Assembly: GCF_900104485.1 (NCBI RefSeq) | Contig: NZ_FMXQ01000002.1 | Coordinates: 1-64,000, forward strand | From: Bauldia litoralis | GTDB taxonomy: Bacteria; Pseudomonadota; Alphaproteobacteria; Rhizobiales; Kaistiaceae | Direction of reading: 5' to 3' | Length of the DNA stretch: 64,000 bases | Part shown: piece by piece, positions 37,669 through 46,613 of the stretch | How the letters are laid out: the number at the start of each line of letters is the position of its first letter | How positions within the stretch are numbered: position 1 is the first letter of the stretch | Program-made: the position numbers and the translations under genes | The notes under the pieces: model-generated | The model's input: only the letters and a program-made list of their open reading frames with translations | Databases searched by the model: none | What the model was told of the DNA's origin: nothing

Positions 37669-38112
37669 GTGAGCACGGTTCGAAAAACCATCCCGGATCG
37701 GCCGGAGCTCAACGGTATCCTGGAAACCTGCCTCTACTGCGACGACGTCGCGGTGACGCGCGCCTTCTACGAGCGGGTCTTCGGTTTCGAGTCGATGGTC
37801 GTCGAGGACCGGATCGTCGCCATGGATGCCGGCCAGGGCCACGTCCTGATCCTGTTCAGGCGCGGCGGGACGCTGACGCCGGTTCCCGTCGCCGGCAGCT
37901 TCATCCCACCGCATGACGGCGGCGGCCAACAGCATTTCGCCTTCGGCATTCGCGGCGACGCCTATGACGCCTGGAAGCAGTATCTGATCTCGGAAGGGGT
38001 CGCGATCGAGAGCGAGGTCGACTGGCCGCAAGGCGGCAAGAGCCTCTATTTCCGGGACCCCGACGGGCATCTCGGCGAACTGGCGACGCCCGGGCTCTGG
38101 TCGAACTATTGA
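37669..38112 (+). CDS. VOC-superfamily (glyoxalase/bleomycin-resistance fold) protein
   Basis: The start is the GTG at 37669 after GGGAG. The 147 residues form two beta-alpha-beta-beta-beta units. The first has LETCLYCDDVAVTRAFYERVFGF and the second has QQHFAFGI and LYFRDPDGHLGELATPG. Possible metal ligands are the His of QHFAF and the Glu of LGELATP. Substrate is unknown. It sits 15 bases after the sufT-like gene and before sufA, so it likely belongs to the same transcript. Confidence 0.85.
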   Translation: MSTVRKTIPDRPELNGILETCLYCDDVAVTRAFYERVFGFESMVVEDRIVAMDAGQGHVLILFRRGGTLTPVPVAGSFIPPHDGGGQQHFAFGIRGDAYDAWKQYLISEGVAIESEVDWPQGGKSLYFRDPDGHLGELATPGLWSNY

Positions 38113-38208
38113 TGAGACGGTTCGGGACAACCGCTTGTCTCACCGGGCGAAACGCCCCATCTTGATGCTGGTAACCGTCGCTCCAGCGGCGAACAGGGAA
38201 ATGACGTC

Positions 38209-38595
38209 ATGGCGAATGCACGCCCCCGTCCTTCAGTAATGCACCTGACCGAACGCGCCGCCGAGCGCGTGCGCGAGATCGTCGACGGCACCGACAAGCC
38301 GCTGCTCGGTGTCCGCGTCGGGATCAAGAAGGGCGGCTGCGCCGGGATGGAATACACCCTCGACCCGGTCGAGGCGGCCATCCCGGGCGACGACGTCGTC
38401 AGCGAGCACGGGGTGAATGTCTACGTCGACCCCGGCGCCATCCTGTTCCTGCTCGGCAGCGTCATGGACTACGAGACCACCAAGCTGCGTTCGGGTTTCG
38501 TGTTCCAGAACCCCAACGAGGTCTCCGCCTGCGGCTGCGGCGAGTCGGTGATGCTGAAGCCGGCGGAAGCCGAGGGCGCGGCCACCAGCGCGTAG
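38209..38595 (+). CDS. sufA: A-type Fe-S carrier SufA/IscA
   Basis: The 128-residue HesB/IscA-family protein carries assembled clusters to target enzymes. Its three conserved cysteines are in KKGGCAGMEY and SACGCGES. A short basic N-terminal extension (MANARPRPSVM) precedes the domain, and an Ala/Glu-rich tail follows. It closes the suf cluster. A second A-type protein, ErpA, is encoded at 54765-55106. Confidence 0.94.
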   Translation: MANARPRPSVMHLTERAAERVREIVDGTDKPLLGVRVGIKKGGCAGMEYTLDPVEAAIPGDDVVSEHGVNVYVDPGAILFLLGSVMDYETTKLRSGFVFQNPNEVSACGCGESVMLKPAEAEGAATSA

Positions 38596-38614
38596 CGACG
38601 GGCCGGACGCCCAG

Positions 38615-38986
38615 ATGGCCGGCGCGTTCCAGGATTACATCAGCGAATTGTTCGAGCCGCTTGGCGGCGTCGCGTTCCGCAGGATGTTTGGCGGCGTCGG
38701 CATCTTCAGGGGCGGCATCATGTTCGCCCTGACGATCGACGACGCGCTCTACCTGAAGACCGACGAGGCGAGCCGGCCGCGGTTCATCGCCGAGGGCGTC
38801 GGACCGTTTGTCTTCGACAGCCGCGGCAAGACCGTCACCACCTCATATTGGCGACTGCCCGAGCGGCTCTTTGACGAGCGGGACGAGTTCGCCGATTGGG
38901 CGGCGGAGGCGCTCGCTGTCGCCGAGCGTCTGCACAAGCCAAAATCAGGAAAAGTCAGGAAATCCGCACCGAAAGCCGGGCGCTGA
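38615..38986 (+). CDS. TfoX N-terminal-domain protein
   Basis: The 123-residue product contains the TfoX/Sxy N-terminal domain: MAGAFQDYISELFEPLGGVAFRRMFGGVGIF in its opening (quoted here as FEPLGGVAFRRMFGGVGIF at most) and an ALTIDDALYLKTDEASR strand. No TfoX C-terminal (helix-hairpin-helix) domain is present. Full-length TfoX activates competence in gamma-proteobacteria; the free-standing N-domain has no settled role. The C-terminus is Lys-rich. It starts 20 bases after sufA and converges with the helicase gene, six bases apart. Confidence 0.88.
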   Translation: MAGAFQDYISELFEPLGGVAFRRMFGGVGIFRGGIMFALTIDDALYLKTDEASRPRFIAEGVGPFVFDSRGKTVTTSYWRLPERLFDERDEFADWAAEALAVAERLHKPKSGKVRKSAPKAGR

Positions 38987-38992
38987 CGTCGA

Positions 38993-40489
38993 TCAGGTCG
39001 ACGTCCGCACCGGGCGGAGCAGGAACTGCGGCACGTCCTCGGAACTGCCGAAGGCCGTCTCCATCTCGCGAGCCGGTTCGCGTTCGCGCTTGCCACGCTG
39101 CGGGCGGGGCTCGCCCTTCGGCCGGCGCGGCCCGCGCGACCGCTGGTTCGATCCCGAGCGCTCGTCCGGCTTGGCGTCTGCCTCTGCGACCTTCTCAGGC
39201 GCTGCGGCGGGGGCTTCGGCCTTCGCGGCCTCGACCGGGGCCTCTGCCTTGGCCGGCGCATCCGCCTCGGCCGGCGCTTTCGCCTCGGCCGGAGCGTCTT
39301 TCGTCTCGGCGGGCTTCGGCTTCTGGCCCCGCTTGGCGTAGCGGGCATTGGCCAGTTCGTCGTCGGCCTCGACCTCGAGCGTCTCGATCGGCTGGCCGGT
39401 CAGCTTGGCGATGCCCGCGACATACTTGCGGTCGAGCGGGGTGGCGATGGTGATCGCGGTGCCCTTGCGCCCGGCGCGGCCCGTGCGGCCGATGCGATGG
39501 ATGTAATCCTCGGCGTGGGTCGGGACGTCGAAATTGAAGACATGGCTGACCGCCGGAATATCGAGGCCGCGCGCCGCGACATCGCTGGCGACAAGCAGGG
39601 TCAGCTTGTTGGCCTTGAAGTCGGCAAGCGTCGCCATGCGCGAGCGCTGGTCCATGTCGCCATGCAGCGCGCCGACCGAAAAGCCGTGGCGTGCGAGCGA
39701 ACGTTGGACCACCGCGACATCGCGCTTGCGGTTGCAGAAGATGATGGCGTTGGTCAGGTCCTTGGCATCGCGGATCAGCTTGCGCAGGACGGCGCGCTTG
39801 TCGACGGACTCGCGGCCCGAGGGGACCAGCAACTGTGTGACGGTGGTCGCCGCGGTCGACGGGGCCGAGGCCTCGACCCGGACGGCGTTGGAGAGGAAGG
39901 CGTCAGCGAGGCGCTTGATCTCCGGCGGCATGGTCGCGGAGAAGAACAGCGTCTGGCGGGTAAAGGGCAGAAGCTTGCAGATGCGCTCGATGTCCGGGAT
40001 GAAGCCCATGTCAAGCATGCGGTCGGCTTCGTCGATCACCAGGATCTCGACGCCGTTCATCAGGAGGTTGCCGCGCTCGAAATGGTCGAGCAGGCGTCCG
40101 GGCGTCGCGATCAGGACATCGGCGCCACGATCGAGCTTCTTCAACTGGTCGACGAAGGAAACGCCGCCGATCAGCAGCGCAACCGTCAGCTTGTGATTGG
40201 CGCCATAGCTGTTGAAGCTCTCCTCGACCTGCGCCGCGAGTTCGCGCGTCGGCTCGAGGATCAGGGTGCGCGGCATCCGCGCCCGGGCCCGTCCGCGCTC
40301 CAGCGTGGTCAGCATCGGCAGCACGAATCCGGCGGTCTTGCCGGTGCCGGTCTGGGCGATGCCCAGAACGTCACGCCGCGCCAGGACGTGCGGAATCGCC
40401 TGCTCCTGGATGGGAGTCGGTGTGTCGTAGCCAACCGCCTCGACTGCGGCGAGTACCTTCGGACTTAGTCCGAGTTCGGAAAATTTCAT
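38993..40489 (-). CDS. DEAD-box RNA helicase (RhlE-like)
   Basis: The 498-residue ATP-dependent RNA helicase has the Q motif with PTPIQEQAIP, Walker A AQTGTGKT, PTRELAAQ, VIDEADRMLDMGF (DEAD), FSAT motif III and HRIGRTGRAG motif VI. After about residue 390 the tail becomes low-complexity: repeats of Ala-Glu-Ala-Pro-Lys type (encoded at about 39200-39300), then an Arg/Gly/Pro-rich basic end that probably binds RNA. RhlE-class helicases act in ribosome assembly, cold growth and RNA decay, and can join RNase E degradosomes. Confidence 0.94.
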   Translation of the reverse strand: MKFSELGLSPKVLAAVEAVGYDTPTPIQEQAIPHVLARRDVLGIAQTGTGKTAGFVLPMLTTLERGRARARMPRTLILEPTRELAAQVEESFNSYGANHKLTVALLIGGVSFVDQLKKLDRGADVLIATPGRLLDHFERGNLLMNGVEILVIDEADRMLDMGFIPDIERICKLLPFTRQTLFFSATMPPEIKRLADAFLSNAVRVEASAPSTAATTVTQLLVPSGRESVDKRAVLRKLIRDAKDLTNAIIFCNRKRDVAVVQRSLARHGFSVGALHGDMDQRSRMATLADFKANKLTLLVASDVAARGLDIPAVSHVFNFDVPTHAEDYIHRIGRTGRAGRKGTAITIATPLDRKYVAGIAKLTGQPIETLEVEADDELANARYAKRGQKPKPAETKDAPAEAKAPAEADAPAKAEAPVEAAKAEAPAAAPEKVAEADAKPDERSGSNQRSRGPRRPKGEPRPQRGKREREPAREMETAFGSSEDVPQFLLRPVRTST

Positions 40490-40725
40490 CTTTTTGAGCA
40501 GCCCGGCCCTTGGCCGAAGTCTGACGGAACGGTCAAGGACACGGGACCGTCAATCGGATTGAATTCGTCCCGGAACATAGGCAAAGGCCACGGATTGTCA
40601 ACGATTACCGGGATTTAATCTAATCTCGAGGTAAACGGCGAAGTACTTGTGTAAGGCGACACGCCGCTTTGCCCCCGGCGGGTGCAATTGCTGGCAGGCC
40701 GGCAAGGGTGCGAGGAGGGGATCGC

Positions 40726-41682
40726 GTGAGCGGACATCACCATCATCACCATGATCATTTTGACGGCGAAGGGGGGAGTTCCGGCGATCGCCGGGTGTTG
40801 TGGGCGGTCGGGATCAACGTCCTCCTGACGGTCGCCCAGGCGATCGGCGGCATCTTCGCGGGCAGCCTCTCGCTCGTCGCCGACGCGCTCCACAATTTCA
40901 GCGACGCGGCGTCGCTCGGCATTGCCTATATCGCGCGCCGCATCGCCCGCCGCCCGTCGGACGAAACCATGACCTTCGGCTACGTACGGGCCGAAGTGGT
41001 CGCGGCGCTGATCAACTACACCACGCTGATCATCGTCGGGATCTTCCTGGCCTATGAGGCGATCCTGCGCTTTTTCGAGCCCGAGCCGGTGGATGGCTGG
41101 CTGGTCGTGATCATCGCCGGGGTTGCGCTCGCCGTCGATATCGGCACCGCGGTAATGACCTACGCGATGTCGAAGAGCAGCATGAACATCCGGGCCGCCT
41201 TCCTGCACAATGTCGCCGACGCCATGGCCTCGGTCGGCGTGATCGTCGCCGGCATCCTGATCCTGGTCTTCGACTGGACGATCGTCGATCCGATCATCAC
41301 GCTGGCGATCTCGGGCTATATCCTGTGGATGGCCTTCTCCGAGATCGGCGCCGCCATCCGGATTCTCATGCTCGGCACCCCGCCGGACCTCGACATGCCG
41401 AAGCTCGTCGCCGCGCTCTGCGCGGTGCGCGGCGTCAAGAACGTCCACCACCTGCATGTATGGTCGATCGACGAGCGGGCGTGCGCCCTCGAAGCCCATG
41501 TCGTCCTGCCCGAGGAGGCGGACGACCAGGCGGCGGGCGAGGCAGTCAAGAAGCGTATCAGGAGCCTGGTGGGCGAGAGCTTCGGCATCACCCATTCCAC
41601 TCTCGAGATCGAGCGTGCCTCGGCGCCGTGCGAGGGCGATGACGCACAGGTCATCGGCCACCGCATCGCGCCGCAGGGTTAG
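40726..41682 (+). CDS. Cation diffusion facilitator (Zn2+/Cd2+/Co2+ efflux)
   Basis: The start is the GTG at 40726, preceded by GAGGAGGGG. The 318 residues begin SGHHHHHHDHFDG, a His-rich metal-sensing or binding stretch. Six membrane helices follow. The transport site is given by ADALHNFSDAAS (HxxxD) in helix 2 and LHNVADAMAS in helix 5. The cytoplasmic C-terminal domain has HHLHVWSIDE. The family exports zinc and similar ions in exchange for protons (ZitB-like). The first codons are strikingly His-rich and no metal regulator is adjacent. Confidence 0.94.
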   Translation: MSGHHHHHHDHFDGEGGSSGDRRVLWAVGINVLLTVAQAIGGIFAGSLSLVADALHNFSDAASLGIAYIARRIARRPSDETMTFGYVRAEVVAALINYTTLIIVGIFLAYEAILRFFEPEPVDGWLVVIIAGVALAVDIGTAVMTYAMSKSSMNIRAAFLHNVADAMASVGVIVAGILILVFDWTIVDPIITLAISGYILWMAFSEIGAAIRILMLGTPPDLDMPKLVAALCAVRGVKNVHHLHVWSIDERACALEAHVVLPEEADDQAAGEAVKKRIRSLVGESFGITHSTLEIERASAPCEGDDAQVIGHRIAPQG

Positions 41683-41717
41683 GCGAAGGACGCCGAGCGG
41701 GTTGCGCCGGTGCGCCC

Positions 41718-42164
41718 CTAGTTCGTCGCCGGGCCGAAGATGTATTCCGTCGGCGAGAACAGGTGCAGTTCGTAGGTCTCGTCGTAGCCGTCGGCCGGAT
41801 TGATTGTCTCGATGAAGATCGAGAGACCGTCGACGTCGGATTCCGTCATGTAGTCGACGACATCCAGGCCGAGTTCGCCGAGTTCCTTGATCTCCACCGA
41901 TTTCTCGACGACGGCGGCGCCATCGACTTCGTAGGCAAGCCACTGGATGAACAGGCGTGCGGTGACCGGTTCAAGTCCGGTGCGCGCGACGACGATGCGG
42001 TAGGCGCCGCTCTTGTCGTCGTTTTCCCACGATCCGCTGATCCGCACATCCTCGATCGCGCCCGGAATGGAATTGACCGCGTCGGCGACATCATCGGCGA
42101 GCGCCGTCCCGCCCAGTCCCACACCAACGCTGAAGCCGGTGATCAGGGCATACTTGCGGTACAT
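41718..42164 (-). CDS. Hypothetical secreted/periplasmic protein
   Basis: The start follows AGGAGAAATCTAG, a good ribosome-binding site. The 148-residue product has a signal peptide of about 23 residues (MYRKYALITGFSVG...ALA). The mature part is acidic, predicted mostly beta-strand (VRISGSWENDD, YRIVVARTG, ARLFIQWLAYEVDG), with no cysteines. I do not recognise a family. It converges with the cation efflux gene and diverges from the Sel1 gene. Confidence 0.7.
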   Translation of the reverse strand: MYRKYALITGFSVGVGLGGTALADDVADAVNSIPGAIEDVRISGSWENDDKSGAYRIVVARTGLEPVTARLFIQWLAYEVDGAAVVEKSVEIKELGELGLDVVDYMTESDVDGLSIFIETINPADGYDETYELHLFSPTEYIFGPATN

Positions 42165-42322
42165 CTAGATTTCTCCTGACAGTCGTTCATCGAGAACGTT
42201 CGTTGAAACGGCTGCGAGGTCTACCAACCGGCGGTTGGCTTGGCTAGATATGAGGATCGCGGGCAGCCGACCATGTTGAACACTGACGGTGTCGCGCTTG
42301 CCGAAGCGATCTGGAGGGCGCA

Positions 42323-42916
42323 TTGGACGCCGACCCTGACAATGATGATGCCCGCGAGGCCATCAACCGATCCCACGCGATGCTCGCCAAGGATCCCGGC
42401 GCAGCAATCGCCGACCTCGAAGCGTGGGCCGATCGGGGATCGGTATTGGCCATGGCGCATCTGGCAGGGGTGTACTACGCCGGAAAACATGTCCAACGGG
42501 ACTTTCGCCAGGCCAATAGCTGGTACCGAAGGGCCGAACTGAGCGGCTGGCCGGAGGCCTCCTTCATGACCGGGCTCACCGCGATGCAACTTGGGGAGGA
42601 AGAAGCCGCTTTCGCGGCTTATTCGAGGGGCGCCCGGCTGGATCACCTGCCTTCCATATACAGGCTCGCCATCATGTACGGGGATGGGACCGGGACCGAG
42701 GAGGACCCGGTCGCCTATCGCAGCCTTCTGGAGCGCGGAGCCGCGATGGGCCACATGTATAGCCGTCGCGACCTCGGACTTGCTTACCTGAAAGAAGGAA
42801 GCGGCTTGTCGCTGATGCGCGGACTGGCAATGATCGCTGGCGTCTACCTGTCGGCGCTCGGCATCGCGGCAAGAGGCATTGCAACCGGCCGGGAGATCGA
42901 CGACCGGTTACGCTAG
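42323..42916 (+). CDS. Sel1-repeat (TPR-like) protein with C-terminal membrane segment
   Basis: The start is read as TTG at 42323 after GGAGGG. The 197 residues contain about three Sel1-like helical repeats (AMAHLAGVYYAGKHV, AEASFMTGLTAM-type in diverged form, SIYRLAIMYGDGTGTEEDPV). A hydrophobic stretch near the end (LAMIAGVYLSALGIAARGIA) may anchor it. No signal peptide is visible. Sel1 proteins mediate protein-protein contacts in signalling; the partner is unknown. The gene is short and weakly similar to ExoR at 46614, so function is open. Confidence 0.72.
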   Translation: MDADPDNDDAREAINRSHAMLAKDPGAAIADLEAWADRGSVLAMAHLAGVYYAGKHVQRDFRQANSWYRRAELSGWPEASFMTGLTAMQLGEEEAAFAAYSRGARLDHLPSIYRLAIMYGDGTGTEEDPVAYRSLLERGAAMGHMYSRRDLGLAYLKEGSGLSLMRGLAMIAGVYLSALGIAARGIATGREIDDRLR

Positions 42917-42945
42917 GATTCCCCTCGCATCGTCTGGTCCGACGG

Positions 42946-45006
42946 TCAGATATCGAGATCGTGGGCGAACTCGGCCCGCTCCTGGATGAAACGAAAGCGC
43001 TCCTCGGGCTTGTTGCCCATCAGGCTCTCGACGCTGGCGCCGGTCTCGTCCACGCCGACCACCTGGACCCGCAACAGGACGCGGTTCGCCGGGTTCATCG
43101 TGGTTTCCTTGAGCTGGGCAGGGAGCATCTCGCCGAGGCCCTTGAAGCGGCCGATATCGATCTTCGACTTGCCGTTGAATGCCGACTTCATCAGTTCGTC
43201 CCGGTGCTTCTCGTCGCGGGCATAGACCGTCTTGCTGCCCTGGGTCAGCCGGAAAAGCGGCGGCACCGCCAGATAGAGATGGCCGCGATCGATCAGCTCG
43301 GGCGTCTGGCGATAGAAGAAAGTGATCAGCAGCGAGGCGATATGCGCGCCGTCGACATCGGCGTCGGTCATGATGATCACCCGCTCGTAGCGCAGGTCGT
43401 CGTCGCGGTAGCGGCTACCGAGGCCGACGCCGAGCGCCTGAACGAGATCGGACAACTGCTGGTTCGCCGCCAGCTTGTCGCGGCCGGCATTGGCGACATT
43501 GAGGATCTTGCCGCGCAGCGGCAGGATCGCCTGGGTCGCCCGGTTGCGGGCCTGCTTGGCCGAGCCGCCGGCGGAATCGCCCTCGACGATGAAGATCTCG
43601 GTGCCTTCCTTGCTGCGCGACGAGCAGTCGGCGAGCTTGCCCGGCAGCCGCAGCTTGCGGGTGGCGTTCTGGCGGCCGATTTCCTTTTCCTTGCGCCGGC
43701 GCAGGCGCTCCTCGGCCCGGTCGATCACCCATTCGAGCAGCTTGTTCGCCTCGTTCGGCGATCCCGCCAGCCAGTGGTCGAAGGGGTCGCGCACCGCATT
43801 CTCGACGATGCGGGTCGCCTGGGCGCTGGCCAGCCTGTCCTTGGTCTGGCCGACGAATTCCGGTTCGCGGACGAAGACCGACAGCATGCTGGCGGCCGAG
43901 GTCATCACGTCGTCCCCGGTGACGACCGCCGCGCGCTTGTTGCCGATCCGCTCGGCATGGGCCTTCAGCCCCTTGACCAGTGCGGCGCGCAGGCCGGCCT
44001 CGTGAGTGCCGCCTTCGCCGGTTGGGATCGTGTTGCAGTAGGAGCGGACGAACCCGTCGCCCGGGAACCAGGCGACCGCCCATTCGGTGGCACCGTTGCC
44101 GCTGGCCTTCTCGGTGCGCCCGGAAAAGATCGGGACAATGGTCTTTTCGTTGCCAAGTTCGGCCGACAGGTAGTCGGCAAGGCCGCCGGGGAAGTGGAAT
44201 TCGGCCTTCTCGGGAATATCGGAGCCTTCGACCAGCGTCTTGTCGCACTGCCAGCGGATCTGCACGCCGCCGAACAGATAGGCCTTCGACCGGCTCATCG
44301 CCAGAAGCCGTTCCGGGCGAAACATGGCGCCCTTGCCGAAGATCTCGGGGTCGGGGCGGAAGCGAACCCGGGTGCCACGGCGGTTATGGACCTCGCCGCG
44401 CTCCTCGAGGCCACTGGTCGGAACACCCTTGGCGAAGGACTGGCCGTAGAGGCGCCGTCCGCGCGCCACCTCGACATCCAGCGACTCCGACAGGGCATTG
44501 ACGACCGACACGCCGACGCCGTGCAGACCGCCTGAGGTCTCGTAGACCTTCGAGTCGAATTTTCCGCCGGCGTGGAGGATGGTCATGATGACTTCGAGCG
44601 CAGATTTCGACTTGAACTTCGGGTGCGGATCGATCGGCATGCCGCGGCCGTTGTCGGTGACGGTGACGAAGCCATCGGCTTCAAGCTGGACATCGATCCA
44701 CGTCGCGTGGCCGGCAACGGCCTCGTCCATCGAATTGTCGATGACCTCGGCGAAGAGGTGATGGAGGCCCTTTTCGTCGGTCCCGCCGATATACATGCCT
44801 GGGCGCCGGCGCACCGGTTCCAGTCCCTCCAGAACTTCGATGTCGGCAGCCGAATAATCCGCGTCGGCGACCGGATCCCCATTCGCCACCTTGCGCACGG
44901 GCGCGGCGCGGGATTGCCGGGCCGCCTTGGCGACAGCCTTGAGGCTGCCGACCTGCGTGTCGACGGACTCGAACAGGTCGTCGGATTCTTTCGCTTTGGT
45001 TTTCAT
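42946..45006 (-). CDS. parE: DNA topoisomerase IV subunit B
   Basis: ParE is the ATPase subunit of topoisomerase IV, which unlinks daughter chromosomes. The start at 45006 gives 686 residues beginning MKTKAKESDDLFE; a longer frame upstream is non-coding. The GHKL ATPase domain has LEPVRRRPGMYIGG, EVIDNSMDEAVAGHA, VTDNGRGMPID and GGLHGVGVSVVNAL. The TOPRIM domain carries IVEGDSAGGSAKQARNR and the metal acids in MTDADVDGAHI. QAxGVGLGS and the RYKGLGEM-type end (RFKGLGEM) are conserved. An N-terminal Ala/Arg-rich leader of about 50 residues is unusual but seen in relatives. Confidence 0.96.
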   Translation of the reverse strand: MKTKAKESDDLFESVDTQVGSLKAVAKAARQSRAAPVRKVANGDPVADADYSAADIEVLEGLEPVRRRPGMYIGGTDEKGLHHLFAEVIDNSMDEAVAGHATWIDVQLEADGFVTVTDNGRGMPIDPHPKFKSKSALEVIMTILHAGGKFDSKVYETSGGLHGVGVSVVNALSESLDVEVARGRRLYGQSFAKGVPTSGLEERGEVHNRRGTRVRFRPDPEIFGKGAMFRPERLLAMSRSKAYLFGGVQIRWQCDKTLVEGSDIPEKAEFHFPGGLADYLSAELGNEKTIVPIFSGRTEKASGNGATEWAVAWFPGDGFVRSYCNTIPTGEGGTHEAGLRAALVKGLKAHAERIGNKRAAVVTGDDVMTSAASMLSVFVREPEFVGQTKDRLASAQATRIVENAVRDPFDHWLAGSPNEANKLLEWVIDRAEERLRRRKEKEIGRQNATRKLRLPGKLADCSSRSKEGTEIFIVEGDSAGGSAKQARNRATQAILPLRGKILNVANAGRDKLAANQQLSDLVQALGVGLGSRYRDDDLRYERVIIMTDADVDGAHIASLLITFFYRQTPELIDRGHLYLAVPPLFRLTQGSKTVYARDEKHRDELMKSAFNGKSKIDIGRFKGLGEMLPAQLKETTMNPANRVLLRVQVVGVDETGASVESLMGNKPEERFRFIQERAEFAHDLDI

Positions 45007-45183
45007 TGATTTCTGGGTTCCGGGAAGGCATATCGCGGTGGTCGAATCAGCGGTCAGTTTGACATTTCCATGGCAGGGGCGCGAGGGCGTTCCTGCTCCG
45101 TTCCAACGATTGCGGGTCTGACCGGGACCAATGCGGCTGCGCCCTGCCGGGTCGATACAGGCGCTGCTGGACGAAGGAAACAG

Positions 45184-46122
45184 ATGTTGCGTGACGTGAA
45201 GGCAGACGGAGGCGTTTCTCCACAACGCAAGGAGGCCTCGCCTCTGCCAGGGACGATTCGCGGGCCGGATTTCATGTGCATCGGCGCGCAGAAGGCCGGG
45301 ACCCAGTGGTTGTTCGACCAACTCAGCCTGCATCCCGATTTCTGGATGCCGCCGATGAAGGAGTTGAAGTATTTCAACTTCTCCAAGCCCCGCCGGCAGG
45401 TGGCGCGCAAGATGCTCAAGGCCGCCGAGACCGATCTGGAGCGCTATAACGCGCGACGGCATCGCGACTTCCGCCGCCCGCTCGTCGCCGAGGATCTGAC
45501 CTTCCTCTCCGATTTCATCGCGCTTGACCGGCAGGAGATCGACCCGGAGGGCTACAAGGCGCTGTTCGACCGCAAGGGCGCGCTGCTGTCGGGAGACATC
45601 ACGCCGGCCTATTCAGCCTTGAAGCCGCCGATGGTCGACCGGGTCGCCAGGGAATTCGGCAACGCCAAATACGTCTTCATCGCCCGCGACCCGGTCAAGC
45701 GATTCTGGTCGCAGGTCCGCATGCACGTCTTCAAGAAACGTCTGACCGAGGATCTCGACGAGAAGGCGATCGTCAAGCTCCTGTCCCAGCGCCGCTACGA
45801 CGCGCGCTCCTTCTCGACCCAGATCGTCGCGACCTGGCAGAGCCGGCTGCCGCCCGGTCAGTTCCGGCTGTTCTTCTTCGACGACCTGGTCGGGGACGCG
45901 GTAAACTTCCGCAGGGAGATCATCGCCTTCCTCGGCGGCGACCCGGACAAGCCGACGGCGCGGATTGCACCGGACTTCAACCGGAAGAGCGGCAAGTCTT
46001 CCGCCCCGATGCCGGACCGCGCCCGCGATCTCATCGCCGAACGGATGGCGGGAGAGTTGCGGGCCTGCGCCAAACAGCTTGGCGGCGCCGCGGAAAAGTG
46101 GCCGGGCCTCTACGGGCTGTAG
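45184..46122 (+). CDS. Sulfotransferase-family protein
   Basis: The start is the ATG at 45184 with AAGGA seven bases upstream. The 312 residues carry the PAPS 5'-phosphosulfate loop IGAQKAGTQWLFDQLSLHP and the 3'-phosphate segment VFIARDPVKRFWSQ. SGDITPAYSAL and the C-terminal region are as in the bacterial heparan/LPS-type family. It would transfer sulfate from PAPS to a hydroxyl, probably of a surface sugar or lipid; the acceptor cannot be read. It diverges from parE and precedes a 491-base gap and exoR. Confidence 0.9.
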   Translation: MLRDVKADGGVSPQRKEASPLPGTIRGPDFMCIGAQKAGTQWLFDQLSLHPDFWMPPMKELKYFNFSKPRRQVARKMLKAAETDLERYNARRHRDFRRPLVAEDLTFLSDFIALDRQEIDPEGYKALFDRKGALLSGDITPAYSALKPPMVDRVAREFGNAKYVFIARDPVKRFWSQVRMHVFKKRLTEDLDEKAIVKLLSQRRYDARSFSTQIVATWQSRLPPGQFRLFFFDDLVGDAVNFRREIIAFLGGDPDKPTARIAPDFNRKSGKSSAPMPDRARDLIAERMAGELRACAKQLGGAAEKWPGLYGL

Positions 46123-46613
46123 GCTTCCGCGCCGTCCGGCAACCGAGACGGGCTGTCCAGCAGACCTGCGAAATCGGCCGGCGGACGGCGATCAGGCGGG
46201 TTTTCAGGCGCGAATCCGGGGACTCGTCAGGCGTGTCCCTGATGGGTGTTGCAGCCTCGCCACAGTGTTCCGAGAAGTTAACCTGTTGCGTCTACAACAT
46301 CAGGCAGCGCCGCCGTTCGGCCATAAAGTGGCGTGAAGGGTGAGGCTCATTTTCAGGTCGCCTGCCGAGGGGGGCAACGCACCTGACGCAAGATTTGCGA
46401 TTGGCAATCCCGCATGACGGGAGGCGGATTCTTGTGTCGTCTGCGCTGCCTTCGGACCCAGGTGGCCGAGGCTAGGATGTCATGGAAGTACGTATTTTCG
46501 ACAAGCTCGAACGGTACCGCCGCCAGACCATGGCCGGCCGGCGCGCGTCCGGGTGCGGTCGAGCGGGCTTTGGGGCCGTGACTGAGTGTGTAGAGCGGCG
46601 GAAGTAGTGATCT
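46123..46613. other. 491-base gap upstream of exoR
   Basis: No gene is supported here. Short frames exist but have no family features, signal peptide or ribosome-binding site. One 5-base hairpin (tcccg-catga-cggga, near 46406-46420) is weak. The end of the gap presumably contains the exoR promoter and leader. Confidence 0.6.

Noticed and set aside
41960-42000. tRNA-like T-arm (gttcaagtcc)
   Set aside because: No acceptor, D-arm or anticodon stem surrounds it, and it lies in a well-supported secreted-protein gene.
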